From: Oreocharis arfaki
Lineage: Eukaryota; Chordata; Aves; Passeriformes; Paramythiidae
Direction of reading: 5' to 3'
Assembly (NCBI GenBank): GCA_013398015.1
Contig: VZRR01008215.1
Location: 412,827-476,826, forward strand
DNA length: 64,000 nt
The notes below the pieces were generated by a model. The model saw only the letters and a program-made list of their open reading frames with translations, did no database searches and was not told the DNA's origin. A program made the position numbers and the translations under genes. This document shows, one piece after another, positions 11,801 through 23,739 of the stretch (positions are counted from its first letter, which is position 1; the number at the start of each line of letters is the position of its first letter).

Positions 11801-14800
11801 CTGTCTTCACAGTATCTGTAGCTGAAAAAATCCAGACCGAATATCCATAGGGTTTGTTCCATACATTAAATTATTTACGATTTAAATTAATGTTTATTGA
11901 GATTCATGTTATATAGGTAAAATGAAAAAAACCATTAAAGATGTTGAAAGGCACAGCAAAAGTTGCTATTCCTATGACAAACTTTAGAACGTATGTGAAG
12001 TAGCATAGCCTTATTTTTCACATAATATTTGCAACACGTTTTATGAACATTATTAATATTTTGTTAACAATATTGATAAAACATGAATATTTAATATGCT
12101 ATAAAAGTAAGATATTGAGTAATATATTGGTTCTGTGTAGAAGACAGATTAAGGATGTTTTAACATCAAATAACTCATAAGATTTCAGTGAAGTCATAAT
12201 GTGTTCATACCAGACATTTTAGGGTATCTGCATGGTCAAACTTTTTTAACAATGAAGTAGATGATCCCAAGTCTCTTCTCAGTGTTGAAACAATGCTATC
12301 AAAGCATTGTTGAAAGCATGCAAGTATGTGTTATGGGGTAACTGACCTTATAAAATGCAAAAACTAATATGAAAAATTAATGGGTTTAGTGAACAGAAGT
12401 GCCTATTTTAGAGTTTTGTTGAAAAGGCTTTATTTTTGAGATGGGATACCTGTATTTCTTCTTCATTTTTACAAAAGATAAGAGATTGTGGAAATAAAGA
12501 GAAACTGCTGGCAGTTCTGTATACACAGAATGCTTACTGCATGTAATCAGTAAAGGTTTTTGAGCTTTCACCTTGCTTTTTGTTCCTCTGATGATATTTC
12601 TATAATAATTGTAATAGTGTGCATATTTTTAAAGTAACAAAACTAATTAAGCACTGGTGACAACCCTTTACCATCTAATGAACTGCACATAGGCTCTATT
12701 TAGGCCCAAGAGCCACGAGACACATACCCTGAAGAATCAAGAGGATAGAGAGCTCTGGGAGCAGCTTCAATATGTGGTGGGTCTAGACCCTCAGAGATCC
12801 CCAAAGGTCATCCTCAGACTCGCCCTGGTCATGTCCTTGGAGACCTTCTGCTTCTTCCTTCAGCAGACCCGTCCAGATGCCTGAGCATCCCTGTCCAGCT
12901 TGTTTCCTCCCACAGCTGAGTCGCAGGAACCATTATGACCCTTGAGGACAGATGATGACAGATCACCAAGAAGGGATTTGATGGTACAGCTCCATAATCC
13001 ACGAGCCACAGGCTGGCCTCCCCCTAACGCCGGAGTAAGTGTTCCACTGCCACAACTCACTGTGGCTGTCAATGGCACATTGGCATCTCTCACCCAACAT
13101 GACACTGTTTAAATTTCCAAATTTACAATCATGGCGGTAGAATGCAGGCCAGAATTCACCACTTTTAACTCTACTCACCTACGAGTTAGTGATATACTCT
13201 AATGTAGCTGGGCTAGGCTGCCATAGTGTCACTGCAAGACACCAGAAAGCGACGCATCCCATCCTGTGATAAGGATCTGGGATGAATCACCTTTGTGGGT
13301 GCCTCCACCTCTCCAGAGGAAGCCTAGAAAAATAGCTTGGGCCAACTGCTTAACTAAGACACGTACAAAGTCAGGCTAGATTAATCCCATGAACCATGTT
13401 TTTCAAAAAGAAAGTTCCATCAAGGCTTTCCTGCTAAAACTGTTGTTACAATAATAACAGCAAAGCAGATTTATCAAGCTCCCTACTTTGCATTTGTGTC
13501 AATGCTCCTGGCAAAACGAAATTAGTTCTGTTCAGCTGTGTCTTTGGCACCGCACATCTTTGGCAGGGGACTCCTAACAACACATGGGTATTCTTCCAGC
13601 TTCAGGAAGAGGAGCCTTTGTCTTTTAGGACAGAAAGCTTGAGCTCGTTTCAGGATGCATTGTGAGGTTTTGAGAGGCCACAGTGTGCAATATAATTAGT
13701 TACTTCAAGGTGACAGATTTGTTACAATTCATAAAACCAAGTTCCAACTGTGAAAACGCAGTAAACAGTACTGCCCACAGAAGTATGTCTATGCATGCAC
13801 TGAGATATTTAAAAGACTGAGCCTTTGATCTTAATTTTACAAAACTCCCCTTTCCTCCTTCCAGCTGGAACTACTTCCCACCATGCCTCCCAGCACTGAC
13901 AGAATCCAGCAGGACACACTCCTCTCTCAGATGTGGCACTCTGAAGAAGCGTTATTAAATCAGAGTTACTTACAAAGAAGGTGCTGGTATTTATAGAAAA
14001 TGAGGAACTACCTCGAAAATTCTACGGATGTAATTGTGTCTATTGTATCATCTTGTCCTGATGGATAAAAATAGGAATGACAATATCTAGGGTGTCCTGC
14101 CCATCAGTCCAACTGGTGATGAGTAATGCAGCCAAATGAATGTCAGTAAATCCTACCTACCACAGAATGCTTCAGAAGCCCTCTTGATACTCTTCTTTAG
14201 GAGAGAAGCCACAAAAGTATGAAGGTTTAATCTGCATGTATTTGAAAGTATTATATTATTTATGAGGCAAAGATTCAAATAAGGTGTATTAGTTGCTCCA
14301 AACTCAGTCTCAGTAAAAAACTATCTCTGCCTATATTCCACAGATTGTACCCTCATCAAAAAATCCCAAGTATTATAGAAAATTCAGTGAATGTTACACT
14401 TTCAATTTGAGAAATCAGGCTGGTTTAGTACAAAAGACCCAGATGTATTAGTCAAGGACAAAAAAACTAAATTCTCTGATACTAGGAGCCTTTGGAAATG
14501 GATCTGAAGAAACTCTTCTGGAAATCAAAATGTAATGTTTAAAGGTCATTGGATCACATGGGTTTAACATCTCGCTGCCTGGTGTTAGCCTCAGAGAGAG
14601 CTTGTGTCTTGCATGAGTGTCCTCCTGAAAGCCTGAGTGATCAGCCTTCAGTACTGTGCAGTGCTCTTTCCCACTCCTGCATCTCAGGCCACTCTAGCTC
14701 TGGAACAACATCCTTTTTCAATCTTACAGAAAAAGTACCTTTGTGCTGGACTAGTGGTGGTGCCTTGAGCTCTTTATCACAGCAGCTATTTGAAACTTCA

Positions 14801-16680
14801 TGAGGTCTTAAGTCTGAGAGCAAGTGCCAGAGCTGATGCACCAGAAAACAGATGAGATGAAGTGGTGAAGACTTTTTACTGTATAAATGCATGGAGCCAC
14901 ACAAAGGAATCTTCTCTTTAAGTTTGTGGCTCTTTATTTCTGATGTAAATACCATGCACCAAAAAGGATGGAGAAGCTTGTATGGAAAGCTGTATTTTAA
15001 GTAAGGTACAGTTTCAGGAAAAACTAATGATTTCCCTTAAAATAAGGGGGAGTTAAACAGTGCAATGACATTCTTGTGACACCAGCCTTTAATCTCTTGC
15101 CCAAAGGAAGGAAGGTCTGGTTCACTTGCTTTTTTAAACACGGACTTTGAAAACCATATATTCCTGATTAAGAAGGGGAAAAAATTAGTAAGTAATCCCA
15201 GGGCTCCAAGGAGCTATTCACAAGCTTAATGTTTAGATGTAATCTTCTGGTGATTACGTAACAATTTCCCCTCTCTGCCCATTCCAGAGTGGATATGAGA
15301 TACTACAGTCTACATGCCTGGTCTTGAATGTTTAGTTCCAGGTGTGAGAGCTCATTGCAGTTGCCTAGAGAAAGGCCAAGTGTACATGTCATTCTGGGAG
15401 AGACAGGCCCTAGTTCCAAGCAGAGGCAATAGAAGGTGGTGTGTTACTCCACTCAGGGTTAGGCTCTAGGAGCTATGTGGGAGTTGGCAGACACAATTAT
15501 CAAGCCTGAAATAACAACTGCCTTGAGAGCCAGCAAGAAGTAAAAGGCAGGGGAGCAGCCCTCAAGTAGGAAAAGTAAAATAACTGCAACAATAGAAGGA
15601 CAAATCTAATCTCACATAAAAACACCGATAACCCATCTGAGACCTGGACGTGAAATCGACACGCTGATATTAAGGAACACAGACCACAAGAAACAACAAG
15701 TTTGGAAACCTTCATGGAACAAAATCAGTGACTGGCTTTTCTGTGGAATATCTGCCAGCTCCTGCTGCACGCAGTGGTCAGAAGGGGATTTCCTAAGTGT
15801 TAGAGCGAGCATCTACATCTATTAAGATGTAGAGAAAAATAAAGAAAAATCCAAACACGCTGTTATTCCACCCATTGCAAGTCCATTGAAGCACTGACAT
15901 GGTGTCCTACTGTCTTTCCAAATCCTGGCTGCACGTAACTTACGAATAGATCTGAAAATGACTGATACATCACAGTGCACATACATAGATTTTGCAAGGT
16001 GATATCTAGGACAGTCCCAGACAGATAAATCCTGCATGCAAAGCAAGTCTGACATGTCAGATTCACAGCATATGCAATATTGTCGTGCTCAGAGAAGTTG
16101 CACAGTAAGTACCAGTCTGGCATCACACTCCTTGCACATGCATGTTTTATCTGTCCTTACAGGGAGGTCTGAGTTCTCCCAATACCTGGTGTCCTGCACA
16201 TCCAGAAAGACACTTATGGCAACAGAAGCACAAGGGAAGCCATGCCATGTATGCTGTTCCTACAAGGAATTGCAGTGACCATGTGAGAGTATGACACACC
16301 CTGTATTAAACGGGACGTTCTGTACCACATGGGATCCTCAGCACTTTCTGGCATTTATTTTTGTGACGACACCACGCTGTGCTTACCCAGGAGAGTGCAG
16401 AGGTCAACATCAGTGTATGCACATGAATTTAGTGGACACAAGACACTGTGTGATTACCTAATATTTAATTAGGTTGCAACAATAGCACTACTGCCCTTAT
16501 CCTCACCATGCAAGCTCAGCTACAAAGCAACATGATGGCTGTACTGAAGCTTTGGGATATAATATCAGTAACACCTGAAACATGACAATTATCAAGTCAC
16601 CAACACCGTTTCCCCCGTAACACTAGGATAGTCTTGTAGAAAGTATATTTATAATCACAGCAAAATTAAAGTTGGGTAAG
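8890..16680. other. Non-coding region, no gene seen
   Basis: No supported exon on either strand. An AT-rich segment at about 11,640-12,140 stands out and holds few simple repeats. A perfect 9-bp inverted repeat with a 5-nt loop lies at 12,289-12,311. The block at 12,650-13,200 has more CpG than its surroundings and may be an old degraded repeat I cannot name. Otherwise I see nothing definite. Confidence 0.55.
12289..12311. repeat. Small perfect inverted repeat
   Basis: The arms AACAATGCT and AGCATTGTT are separated by 5 nt. The potential hairpin is short and AT-rich, in non-coding DNA. It may be chance. Confidence 0.6.
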
Positions 16681-16684
16681 ATAC

Positions 16685-17710
16685 TTTGCAGGCCACTGGT
16701 TCAACTTCCCACTCCCTCCACAGCTATCTTCAAAGATAAACTAGGTTACTCAAAGCCTTTTCCTGTCTAGTTTTGTCTCCAAGGATGGAAAATCCACAGC
16801 CACTCAGGGAAAGTGTTCTGCTACTTGCCCACTCTCGCTTTGAACTTTTGTTTTCTTATACACAATTGGAATATCTCCGGGTGCAGCTTCTCACTTTTGT
16901 CTCTCATCCTGTCAGTGACCATCTCAGAGAGAAGCCTTGTGCCATCTTCCCTACAATGCCCTCTGGGAAGGTGCACATTGTAATTAGTTCCTGGTGTGGC
17001 CAAACCCACTTCCTCACACAGCACGTGCTCCAGCCCCTACCACCTGAGCAGCCTCTGCTGAACTGCCTGCTCCCAAACTGGGCCGTGTGTACCCAGTGTG
17101 GCCTCACCAGTGCTGCACACAGAGCTCCTACCTGCTGGGTATACGGATAATGCAGCCCTACAGGTGTTGAAATCCCATGAGGAACTTCTTTTGTCCACCT
17201 GGATGGCCAGGCCCCTTTCTGCTGGGCTACTTCCAAGCCAGCTGGTTCTCAGCCTGTAGCGTCCTATGAGGATAGTCTGTCCCACATTCAGGACTTTGCC
17301 CTCGTCTCTGTTGACCAACACGAGGTTCTCACTGGCCCGCTCCTGCGGCTTGGCAAGCCTGCTCTGACTGGCAGCTGTGGCCTCCTGCATATCAACTCAT
17401 CTCCCCAGCCTGGCAAAGGGATCAGCTCAAAACTTGCTGAGGGTGCAGTCTGTACCACCCCCTGCGTGGTGCACTTGTCAAACAAGACTTGCTCCAGTAT
17501 TGACCCCTGACCCCTACTAATGGGGCATCAGTCAAGACTTAAACCAACGAGACGCTACCCTTCAAGCCTGGTGGTACAGCCAGTTTTCCACACACAGAGT
17601 CTGCCCACCCCACCCACATCCCCCCAGTTACAAGGTTATCGAGGAAGTCAACCAAATGCCCTAATAAAGACAAGCTTAAGTGGCATACTCTGTTTTCCCC
17701 TTGCTCACTG
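16685..17710 (-). mobile_element. Diverged CR1 LINE, about 1 kb
   Basis: Read on the + strand, this is the reverse complement of a CR1 3' region. Successive blocks match the remembered order of the CR1 consensus: 'ccaaggatggaaaatccaca' (16,780-16,799), 'ctctgggaaggtgcaca' (near 16,960), 'tgtggcctcaccag' (near 17,097), 'aacttgctgagggtgcagtc' (17,432-17,451), 'ccagtattgacccctg' (near 17,493), and a final stretch about 17,630-17,680. It is about 1 kb long, longer than most bird CR1 copies, and heavily mutated by indels. No intact reverse-transcriptase reading frame remains. The element's 3' end is at the low-coordinate side. The far boundary is uncertain by tens of bases. Confidence 0.85.
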
Positions 17711-17789
17711 AGCCCAAAGTCAGTGACCTTGGGTCAGACACAACTGAACTGTTGTAAATGTTTTTAACCGTGACACTGAACTTGTAATA

Positions 17790-17809
17790 TGGGAGTTGCA
17801 AGCATATCC
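17790..17809 (+). repeat. 20-bp direct repeat, copy 1
   Basis: Identical over 20 bases to 18,364-18,383, with a 574-bp offset. The sequence is of ordinary complexity, so a chance match of this length within some 20 kb is very unlikely. It could be a target-site duplication around an insertion or the remains of a tandem or dispersed repeat. No poly-A or LTR ends are visible in the intervening 554 bp. Confidence 0.85.
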
Positions 17810-18363
17810 CACAGGAAGTCTAAATGCCATGGACTTTCAGCTGTCATGGGGTGTGAGCACAAAATAAAACTGGCCAGCTCCCTCAACACTCAAGTGAGTG
17901 CCATGTGGCCCAGTGGGCTTGTATATGCCCAGTTTGACAGAGTGGACTTCCTGTGGGTAGTTTCCCTCCTCTGCTCAAACCCTGATACCAGCCCACAGAA
18001 GCTTAGGAGATGTGGAAGGGTTTTTTTCCAGCAAACTCCACGATGAAAGAGGTCTTTTCTTTTTCCTTGACCTTTATGGTCAGTTCAATCACCCAGTTCT
18101 GCAGCAGGCCCACATTTTCCCTTGCCCTTCTTTTGCTGCCAATTCACCCATAGAAGCTCTTTATGTTGCCCTTCATGTCTTTCAGTTGCAACTCCACCCA
18201 AATTGTGGCTTTCCATATTCCACTCCTCTACTAAAATACTGACCATCCTCCTCAACATGAAGCGACGGGATCTCAGACCAGTGAAATTTGCTTACTATCT
18301 GCTGAATGATTTCTAGAAATGCTATTTAAGGAAGGTGCTTATCTTTCATCCTTATCTAATTTT

Positions 18364-18383
18364 TGGGAGTTGCAAGCATATCC
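18364..18383 (+). repeat. 20-bp direct repeat, copy 2
   Basis: Second exact copy of the sequence at 17,790-17,809, in the same orientation. Flanking bases diverge immediately on both sides except for the shared 20-mer. Confidence 0.85.
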
Positions 18384-20860
18384 AGGTGCCTGTTCAAGCA
18401 TTTATTTAGCTGGTACTGTGGAAAATGCCATTGTTCTAAATTACTCTTTCTTCCTTTGTTCTTTATTGCTAGTTGGTTTGTTTCCAGTAACCTCAAATTT
18501 GGTGCAGAAGAAAAGGGAAAGTATACACACCTGATAGGGAATCAAACAATTAATTACCTTCATTATGCAGCTTTGACTGCTAATCCATCTCTCGAGGATT
18601 TTCTCTAATATTTTGTAGTATTACAGCTCTGCCGAAGCAGCCTCACATGGTTATTATCAAATAACCCAGGCCCTTAACGAGAGTTCCTTCCTATTATTCA
18701 GATCTGGACTATGTGCTCCATCCTCCTCTAAAACAAAATGGGGGGGTAGGGAAAAGAGCTAAATTAGCCAAAGTTTATTAGTTCTAGTCATCTCATAAAC
18801 GATAAATTCAAGGGTTGTTTTTTCTTATTTGACTGTCCAGACCTAGAAAATGTTAGCGTTTCTTGCTTTTCAAGCATTTGTATTTAGTCTAAAATGTCCC
18901 AAGACAGGTTTCTTACATTTAAGAGATACCACTTGTTCAAAATATTCTAGATTGGTAATTTCATTGGTTGTTTTTGACAGGGAGTGATTGGTCTCTTCAG
19001 TTCTCTAAACTACCACAATAAATAAGAAGTATTTCTCCAACAAAAATGTGGATCTATACAACAGGAAGTTGTCTAAATTACAATATAGTCAGAATTCTAC
19101 ATATTCTGCACAGTTATAAAATACACCTCTGCTTCAGTAACGCGGCTGATAGTACAACTGTATTTAAGGCTGCAAAAATTTCTCTTCAAAATTCCTCTTC
19201 TGGGTTTTTATAAGTTTGTTATTTTTTATAGCTGAATTGTTGCATTGATTCTCTACTTTTGGGAAACTCTGAAGATGCCTGAATATGATTAATTCATACT
19301 TCTGTTATTATAATAGAGTCACCTGTCACAAGTGAGTCAGGTTTTGTATTTACCAGTTGATTCTCTAATTGTTCAGAAAGCTGCACACTTATTTGGATTA
19401 TTAAATCTGCCCTCTCTCATCTGGGTGCAGAATAGAATCAGATCCAAATCAGGGCTTAGCTGATGAAAAATTGACAAAGCGTGGTGCCATTACCCCTTTC
19501 ACAATTCTCTTTTTCCCGTGACTGTGCCAGCCCCAGACCTGTCTCCCAAGATCCCTACTGGTGACTAGGGAAAGCCTAGGAGAAGTAAAAACCATCCCTA
19601 TGACTAGGAAAGGTGACAAAGGACAACAGGAGTAGAACATGGGAAGGGGTTTTTACCAAACCCCACTCCTGGACACCGAGGCAGAGGGCAGGAAAGAATG
19701 ATGAGCAGCTTTACCTGCCTGAAAACCTAGTCTTGATCTTTAAAGTCCACTTTCAGGTGCCTTCACAGGGTCTGCACTGCTCTCTGTACTGTTCCTGTCA
19801 TCTTTAGCCAAGTCTTTCAATTACAGATTCAGTTCAAGAAACAACTCAGGAATGCTGAAAACACAGAACAATGGAAATGAGTATACACAGCAGTGAAGTG
19901 GCTAAAACATAATCTTCATGTTCCCCAGCAACAGTTGGTGAGCTGAGGAACACAAAATCAACATTCCCCTCTCTGGAAGACCAGGGTTGAATTTAACCCT
20001 ACAGCCACACCTGGGCAGAGGTCAGGGACAAAGCTCTTTCCAACCTCTCCCTCTGGCGTAAGAGTGCTTCGGCTGTTATCAGCCAAATATCTTCTGCAGC
20101 CTCTAAACAGGGCCAAGGTATCTACTTCAGCTGGCCAGGCCTCCTCTGTTAATCCATGAGGTCTCATCTCCTTCTCTGGTTTCACTCCTTTCATGCATTT
20201 TGTCTCTTCATGGAGTTCTCCACTGGTCTTGGGCCTGTGGTTTCCCTCAGCCGGACTTTTCAAAGTTCCACTCAAAACAAAGCACTGTTGTTCAAACTTA
20301 CTAGTTTAACCGAAGTCAGTACCCCTAAAAACCTAGCTTCTGAAGCGGAAGATAATTAGATATTAACCTCAGCTTTCAGTAAGGAAAAAAAGTTCTGTTA
20401 TTTCCCATTTGGGTTCCGGAGAAAAGTTCGAGCATACCAAAGATAAAAATTCTAGGCTCTAAACCAAATAACATAAAACATATTACTTCAAAATGCTGTT
20501 TTTAAAGACCAAGATTTCACTCATCTCATGACTTTTGACCAGAGACTTGGCTCAGGATTTGAGTTCGCCTTTCATCACATAGGAGGGTTATCAGGGAGAA
20601 ACCACAGGGCAGAGACTGGGACCCTTAAAATTCCCACTATCTTCCAACAGCCTGTCCTGACAAATGTGCCCCAACTCTCAACACTCCTGTAAGATCTGCA
20701 GCAAAACTGCCATTTCCCCCCTTTTTCCGTGCCAACACACGCAGTGGTTACAAAAGACAAGACCATCAGCAGGTCAGAAACCTTCCAGTAACCAGCCTGG
20801 GCAACATCAGGATTCGACTTCATGAAGCATCTTCCTTTTTTAAAAAAACCCAAACACAGG

Positions 20861-21135
20861 ATCATAGAATCAGGGTTGGAAGGGACCTTAAAGACCATCC
20901 CATTCCAAACACCCCTGCCATGGGCTGGGACACCTTCCACTAGACCAGGTTGCCCAAAGCCTCATCCAGCCTGGCCTTGAACATCACCAGGGCTGGGACA
21001 TCCGAACCTCCCCAGGCAACCTGTTCCAGTGTCTCACCACTCTCACATTAAAGAATTTCTTCTACACACCCGACCTAATTTTCCCCTCTTTCAGTTTGCA
21101 CCCCTTTCTCCCTGTCCAAATCCCATCAGGAAACT
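20861..21135 (-). mobile_element. CR1 LINE 3' end beside promoter
   Basis: The + strand starts with 'atcatagaatc' followed by 'ggttggaagggacctt' and later 'cctggccttgaacatc' and 'caacctgttccagtgtctca'. This is the reverse complement of the canonical avian CR1 3' terminus, including its short terminal 8-bp-type motif at 20,861. It is much better preserved than the other CR1 copies in the window, so it is relatively young. It is 5'-truncated at about 21,135, about 65 bp before the assembly gap, so the insertion lies within roughly 1 kb of the presumed WDR26 start site. Confidence 0.92.
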
Positions 21136-21201
21136 ACCCGAGGCTGGAAATCACTCGGTCACCTCCACGGTGTCCCAGGGACGGCCGGTCCCACCGGGAC
21201 A

Positions 21202-22160
21202 NNNNNNNNNNNNNNNNNNNNNNNNNNNNNNNNNNNNNNNNNNNNNNNNNNNNNNNNNNNNNNNNNNNNNNNNNNNNNNNNNNNNNNNNNNNNNNNNNNN
21301 NNNNNNNNNNNNNNNNNNNNNNNNNNNNNNNNNNNNNNNNNNNNNNNNNNNNNNNNNNNNNNNNNNNNNNNNNNNNNNNNNNNNNNNNNNNNNNNNNNNN
21401 NNNNNNNNNNNNNNNNNNNNNNNNNNNNNNNNNNNNNNNNNNNNNNNNNNNNNNNNNNNNNNNNNNNNNNNNNNNNNNNNNNNNNNNNNNNNNNNNNNNN
21501 NNNNNNNNNNNNNNNNNNNNNNNNNNNNNNNNNNNNNNNNNNNNNNNNNNNNNNNNNNNNNNNNNNNNNNNNNNNNNNNNNNNNNNNNNNNNNNNNNNNN
21601 NNNNNNNNNNNNNNNNNNNNNNNNNNNNNNNNNNNNNNNNNNNNNNNNNNNNNNNNNNNNNNNNNNNNNNNNNNNNNNNNNNNNNNNNNNNNNNNNNNNN
21701 NNNNNNNNNNNNNNNNNNNNNNNNNNNNNNNNNNNNNNNNNNNNNNNNNNNNNNNNNNNNNNNNNNNNNNNNNNNNNNNNNNNNNNNNNNNNNNNNNNNN
21801 NNNNNNNNNNNNNNNNNNNNNNNNNNNNNNNNNNNNNNNNNNNNNNNNNNNNNNNNNNNNNNNNNNNNNNNNNNNNNNNNNNNNNNNNNNNNNNNNNNNN
21901 NNNNNNNNNNNNNNNNNNNNNNNNNNNNNNNNNNNNNNNNNNNNNNNNNNNNNNNNNNNNNNNNNNNNNNNNNNNNNNNNNNNNNNNNNNNNNNNNNNNN
22001 NNNNNNNNNNNNNNNNNNNNNNNNNNNNNNNNNNNNNNNNNNNNNNNNNNNNNNNNNNNNNNNNNNNNNNNNNNNNNNNNNNNNNNNNNNNNNNNNNNNN
22101 NNNNNNNNNNNNNNNNNNNNNNNNNNNNNNNNNNNNNNNNNNNNNNNNNNNNNNNNNNNN
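21202..22160. other. Assembly gap, 959 N
   Basis: A run of 959 N between two GC-rich flanks. Open frames reported across it are artefacts. It hides the WDR26 5' UTR, initiation codon and about 120 N-terminal residues, assuming the mammalian length of about 661 residues. That coding part needs only about 370 bp, so a 959-bp gap is large enough if the N count approximates the true length. Confidence 1.
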
Positions 22161-22262
22161 CGGCGGCGGCGGCAGCGCCCTGAAGAAGAAGAAGCGGCTC
22201 TCGCAGTCCGACGAGGACGTGATCCGGCTGATCGGGCAGCACCTCCACGGGCTGGGGCTCAA
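22161..22262 (+). CDS. WDR26 exon 1, 3' part
   Basis: The first visible codon starts at 22,162 and the exon ends two bases into an Asn codon before GTAAGT. It encodes a Gly stretch, a KKKKR basic cluster and RLSQSDEDVIRLIGQHL, the first helix of the LisH dimerisation motif. The basic cluster resembles a nuclear localisation signal. Relative to the mammalian sequence I recall, the short GLGL segment is preceded by His instead of Asn. The 5' part of the exon, with the start codon, is in the assembly gap. Confidence 0.95.
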
Positions 22263-23739
22263 GTAAGTGGCCGCGGTGGGCGAGGGGGAGGCTCCTTCCT
22301 TCCTTTCCTGCGGCGCCCTGACCGGAGGGTCCTCCCGGGGCAGCCCCGCCGGGGAGGGTCCGGCGCGGGGTCCCCGTGGAGGATGGGCAGTCCGAAGCGG
22401 GAGGAGGGTAGCAGAAGGGACCCCCGGCGCGGGGGGGGTGGGTTGGTGGCCAAAACTGCCTCTTCGCAGCCCGGTGGTCTCCAGCGAGGGGAGAGCAGTG
22501 CCCGGGTGCGAGGCAGAGCTGTGGGGCAGGCCCGCTCCCGGAAAAATGGAGCCGGAGCCGTGTTTTCCAAGCCTGTGCCGGTGTCTAGCCAAGGGACAGG
22601 ACAGGAGCTTCCCCTGCCAGAGATGGCAATATGGAAGTCGAGTTGCACACCGATGAGGATAGATCAATACAAATGTGTTAGTGGGGGAGAAGTTATTTGG
22701 TAAACATAATGGAGCCCGCAGCTGGGCGTGGGGGGGGCGGCTTTTCGCAGATGAGCTCCAAGATTTGGCTTGTCAGCTCGGAGGAAGCGACACACGGTAA
22801 ACTGCCACTTAAGCAGGCTGTTTGGTTTCACTCTGGAAACCTTTGGCCCTCTAAATGGTGAAGGCCTCTCTAGATTTGTGCTGGACACGTGTTTTTGCTA
22901 ATAGTCTTACTCGTAAACAAGAAATTAGTATGTTGGCCCTTTCCTAAAATCAGAATAGAGAAAATAATTTCCCGGTGGAGTAGGGGAAGTCTTAAGTATT
23001 TAATCATAACACTTTGTGAGTAAAGCTAAAGCTAGCCAGCATGTCATAATTTTGGAAGGAGGCTAGAGAAGTCCTGCAAAGTGCTTGTGTAGCTACTGCA
23101 AAAGAAGTCTTCAAAACACTGCAGAATGGGTCAGCTATAAAGAACATATTCCATAAAATAAATTGCCTCTGACACAAGAGGCAAGTTTACAGCAGCAGAC
23201 AACTCGTGACTATTCATAGACGACACCACAGTAAATAAGCTATTTTTAGTATAAAAGGGGGAGGGCTACAGGTTCCTGAGTTTGTTTATTTTTTTTTAAG
23301 GAGCCAGTCTTTTAAGAAGTGATGAAGAAGAAAAAATTAGGCCTGTGCCGGATGTTGTAGCTCTTCTTGCTCTTCTAGGGGGGAGGTACGGAGGGGGCAG
23401 GGGATGGCAGCCAGTAGCTAACAGCTTTCTAGACTATATCTTCCTTCATGAAGTTTATCTTCTGTGCAGGGATGGCTGTTTGTGGTGGCTGGTAAGTCAC
23501 ATACTTTATGGTACTTGAGCGAAGCTTTCAAGCTCCTTGACAACTTGCTTTAGGTAGAGGTAGCTTTTTACATGTCTCAGGCAACTGAGATGATCTTCTT
23601 GAACAAGCATCTGAATCTGGTCATAGTATTCTTGTTTTATTAAAGTTGCTTTAAAGTATGGTAAACTGTTATCGTAGCAGGCGGTGTATTTGTGAGGGTG
23701 AAACTGGTCGGGTTTTTTTACACTGTATCTCTCCTGCAG
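22263..23739 (+). other. WDR26 intron 1
   Basis: About 1.5 kb from GTAAGT to a CAG acceptor preceded by a pyrimidine tract. The first 300 bp stay CpG- and G-rich, with G-runs at about 22,431-22,449 and 22,729-22,740. The rest is AT-rich with no repeat I recognise. Confidence 0.9.

Larger units (their letters stand above)
17715..20860. other. Non-coding region 5' of the promoter
   Basis: No exon supported. It contains two exact 20-bp copies of one sequence in direct orientation, starting at 17,790 and 18,364, described separately. The rest is unremarkable unique sequence leading to the CR1 next to the promoter. Confidence 0.55.
21145..22620 (+). promoter_or_regulatory. CpG-rich WDR26 promoter region
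   Basis: Sequence on both sides of the gap is GC- and CpG-rich (21,160-21,201 and 22,161 to about 22,570) and then falls back to AT-rich DNA. The position at the first coding exon of WDR26 and this composition fit a housekeeping CpG-island promoter. The transcription start site, 5' UTR and start codon must lie inside the unsequenced part, so no core promoter element can be pointed to. Confidence 0.7.

Noticed and set aside
1..21000. Possible CNIH3 exons on the - strand, expected from human synteny
   Set aside because: I looked for the conserved cornichon segments and found none. The idea is kept only as an inference about transcription direction.
22259..22667. Open frames of about 129 residues on both strands in the GC-rich start of intron 1
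   Set aside because: The sequence is GC-rich and so poor in stop codons. It follows a perfect GTAAGT donor whose partner exon is clear, and the peptides show no family likeness.
21029..22703. Long open frames on both strands spanning the N run
   Set aside because: They are open only because N cannot encode stops. Only the short segment 22,161-22,262 in one + frame is real coding sequence.
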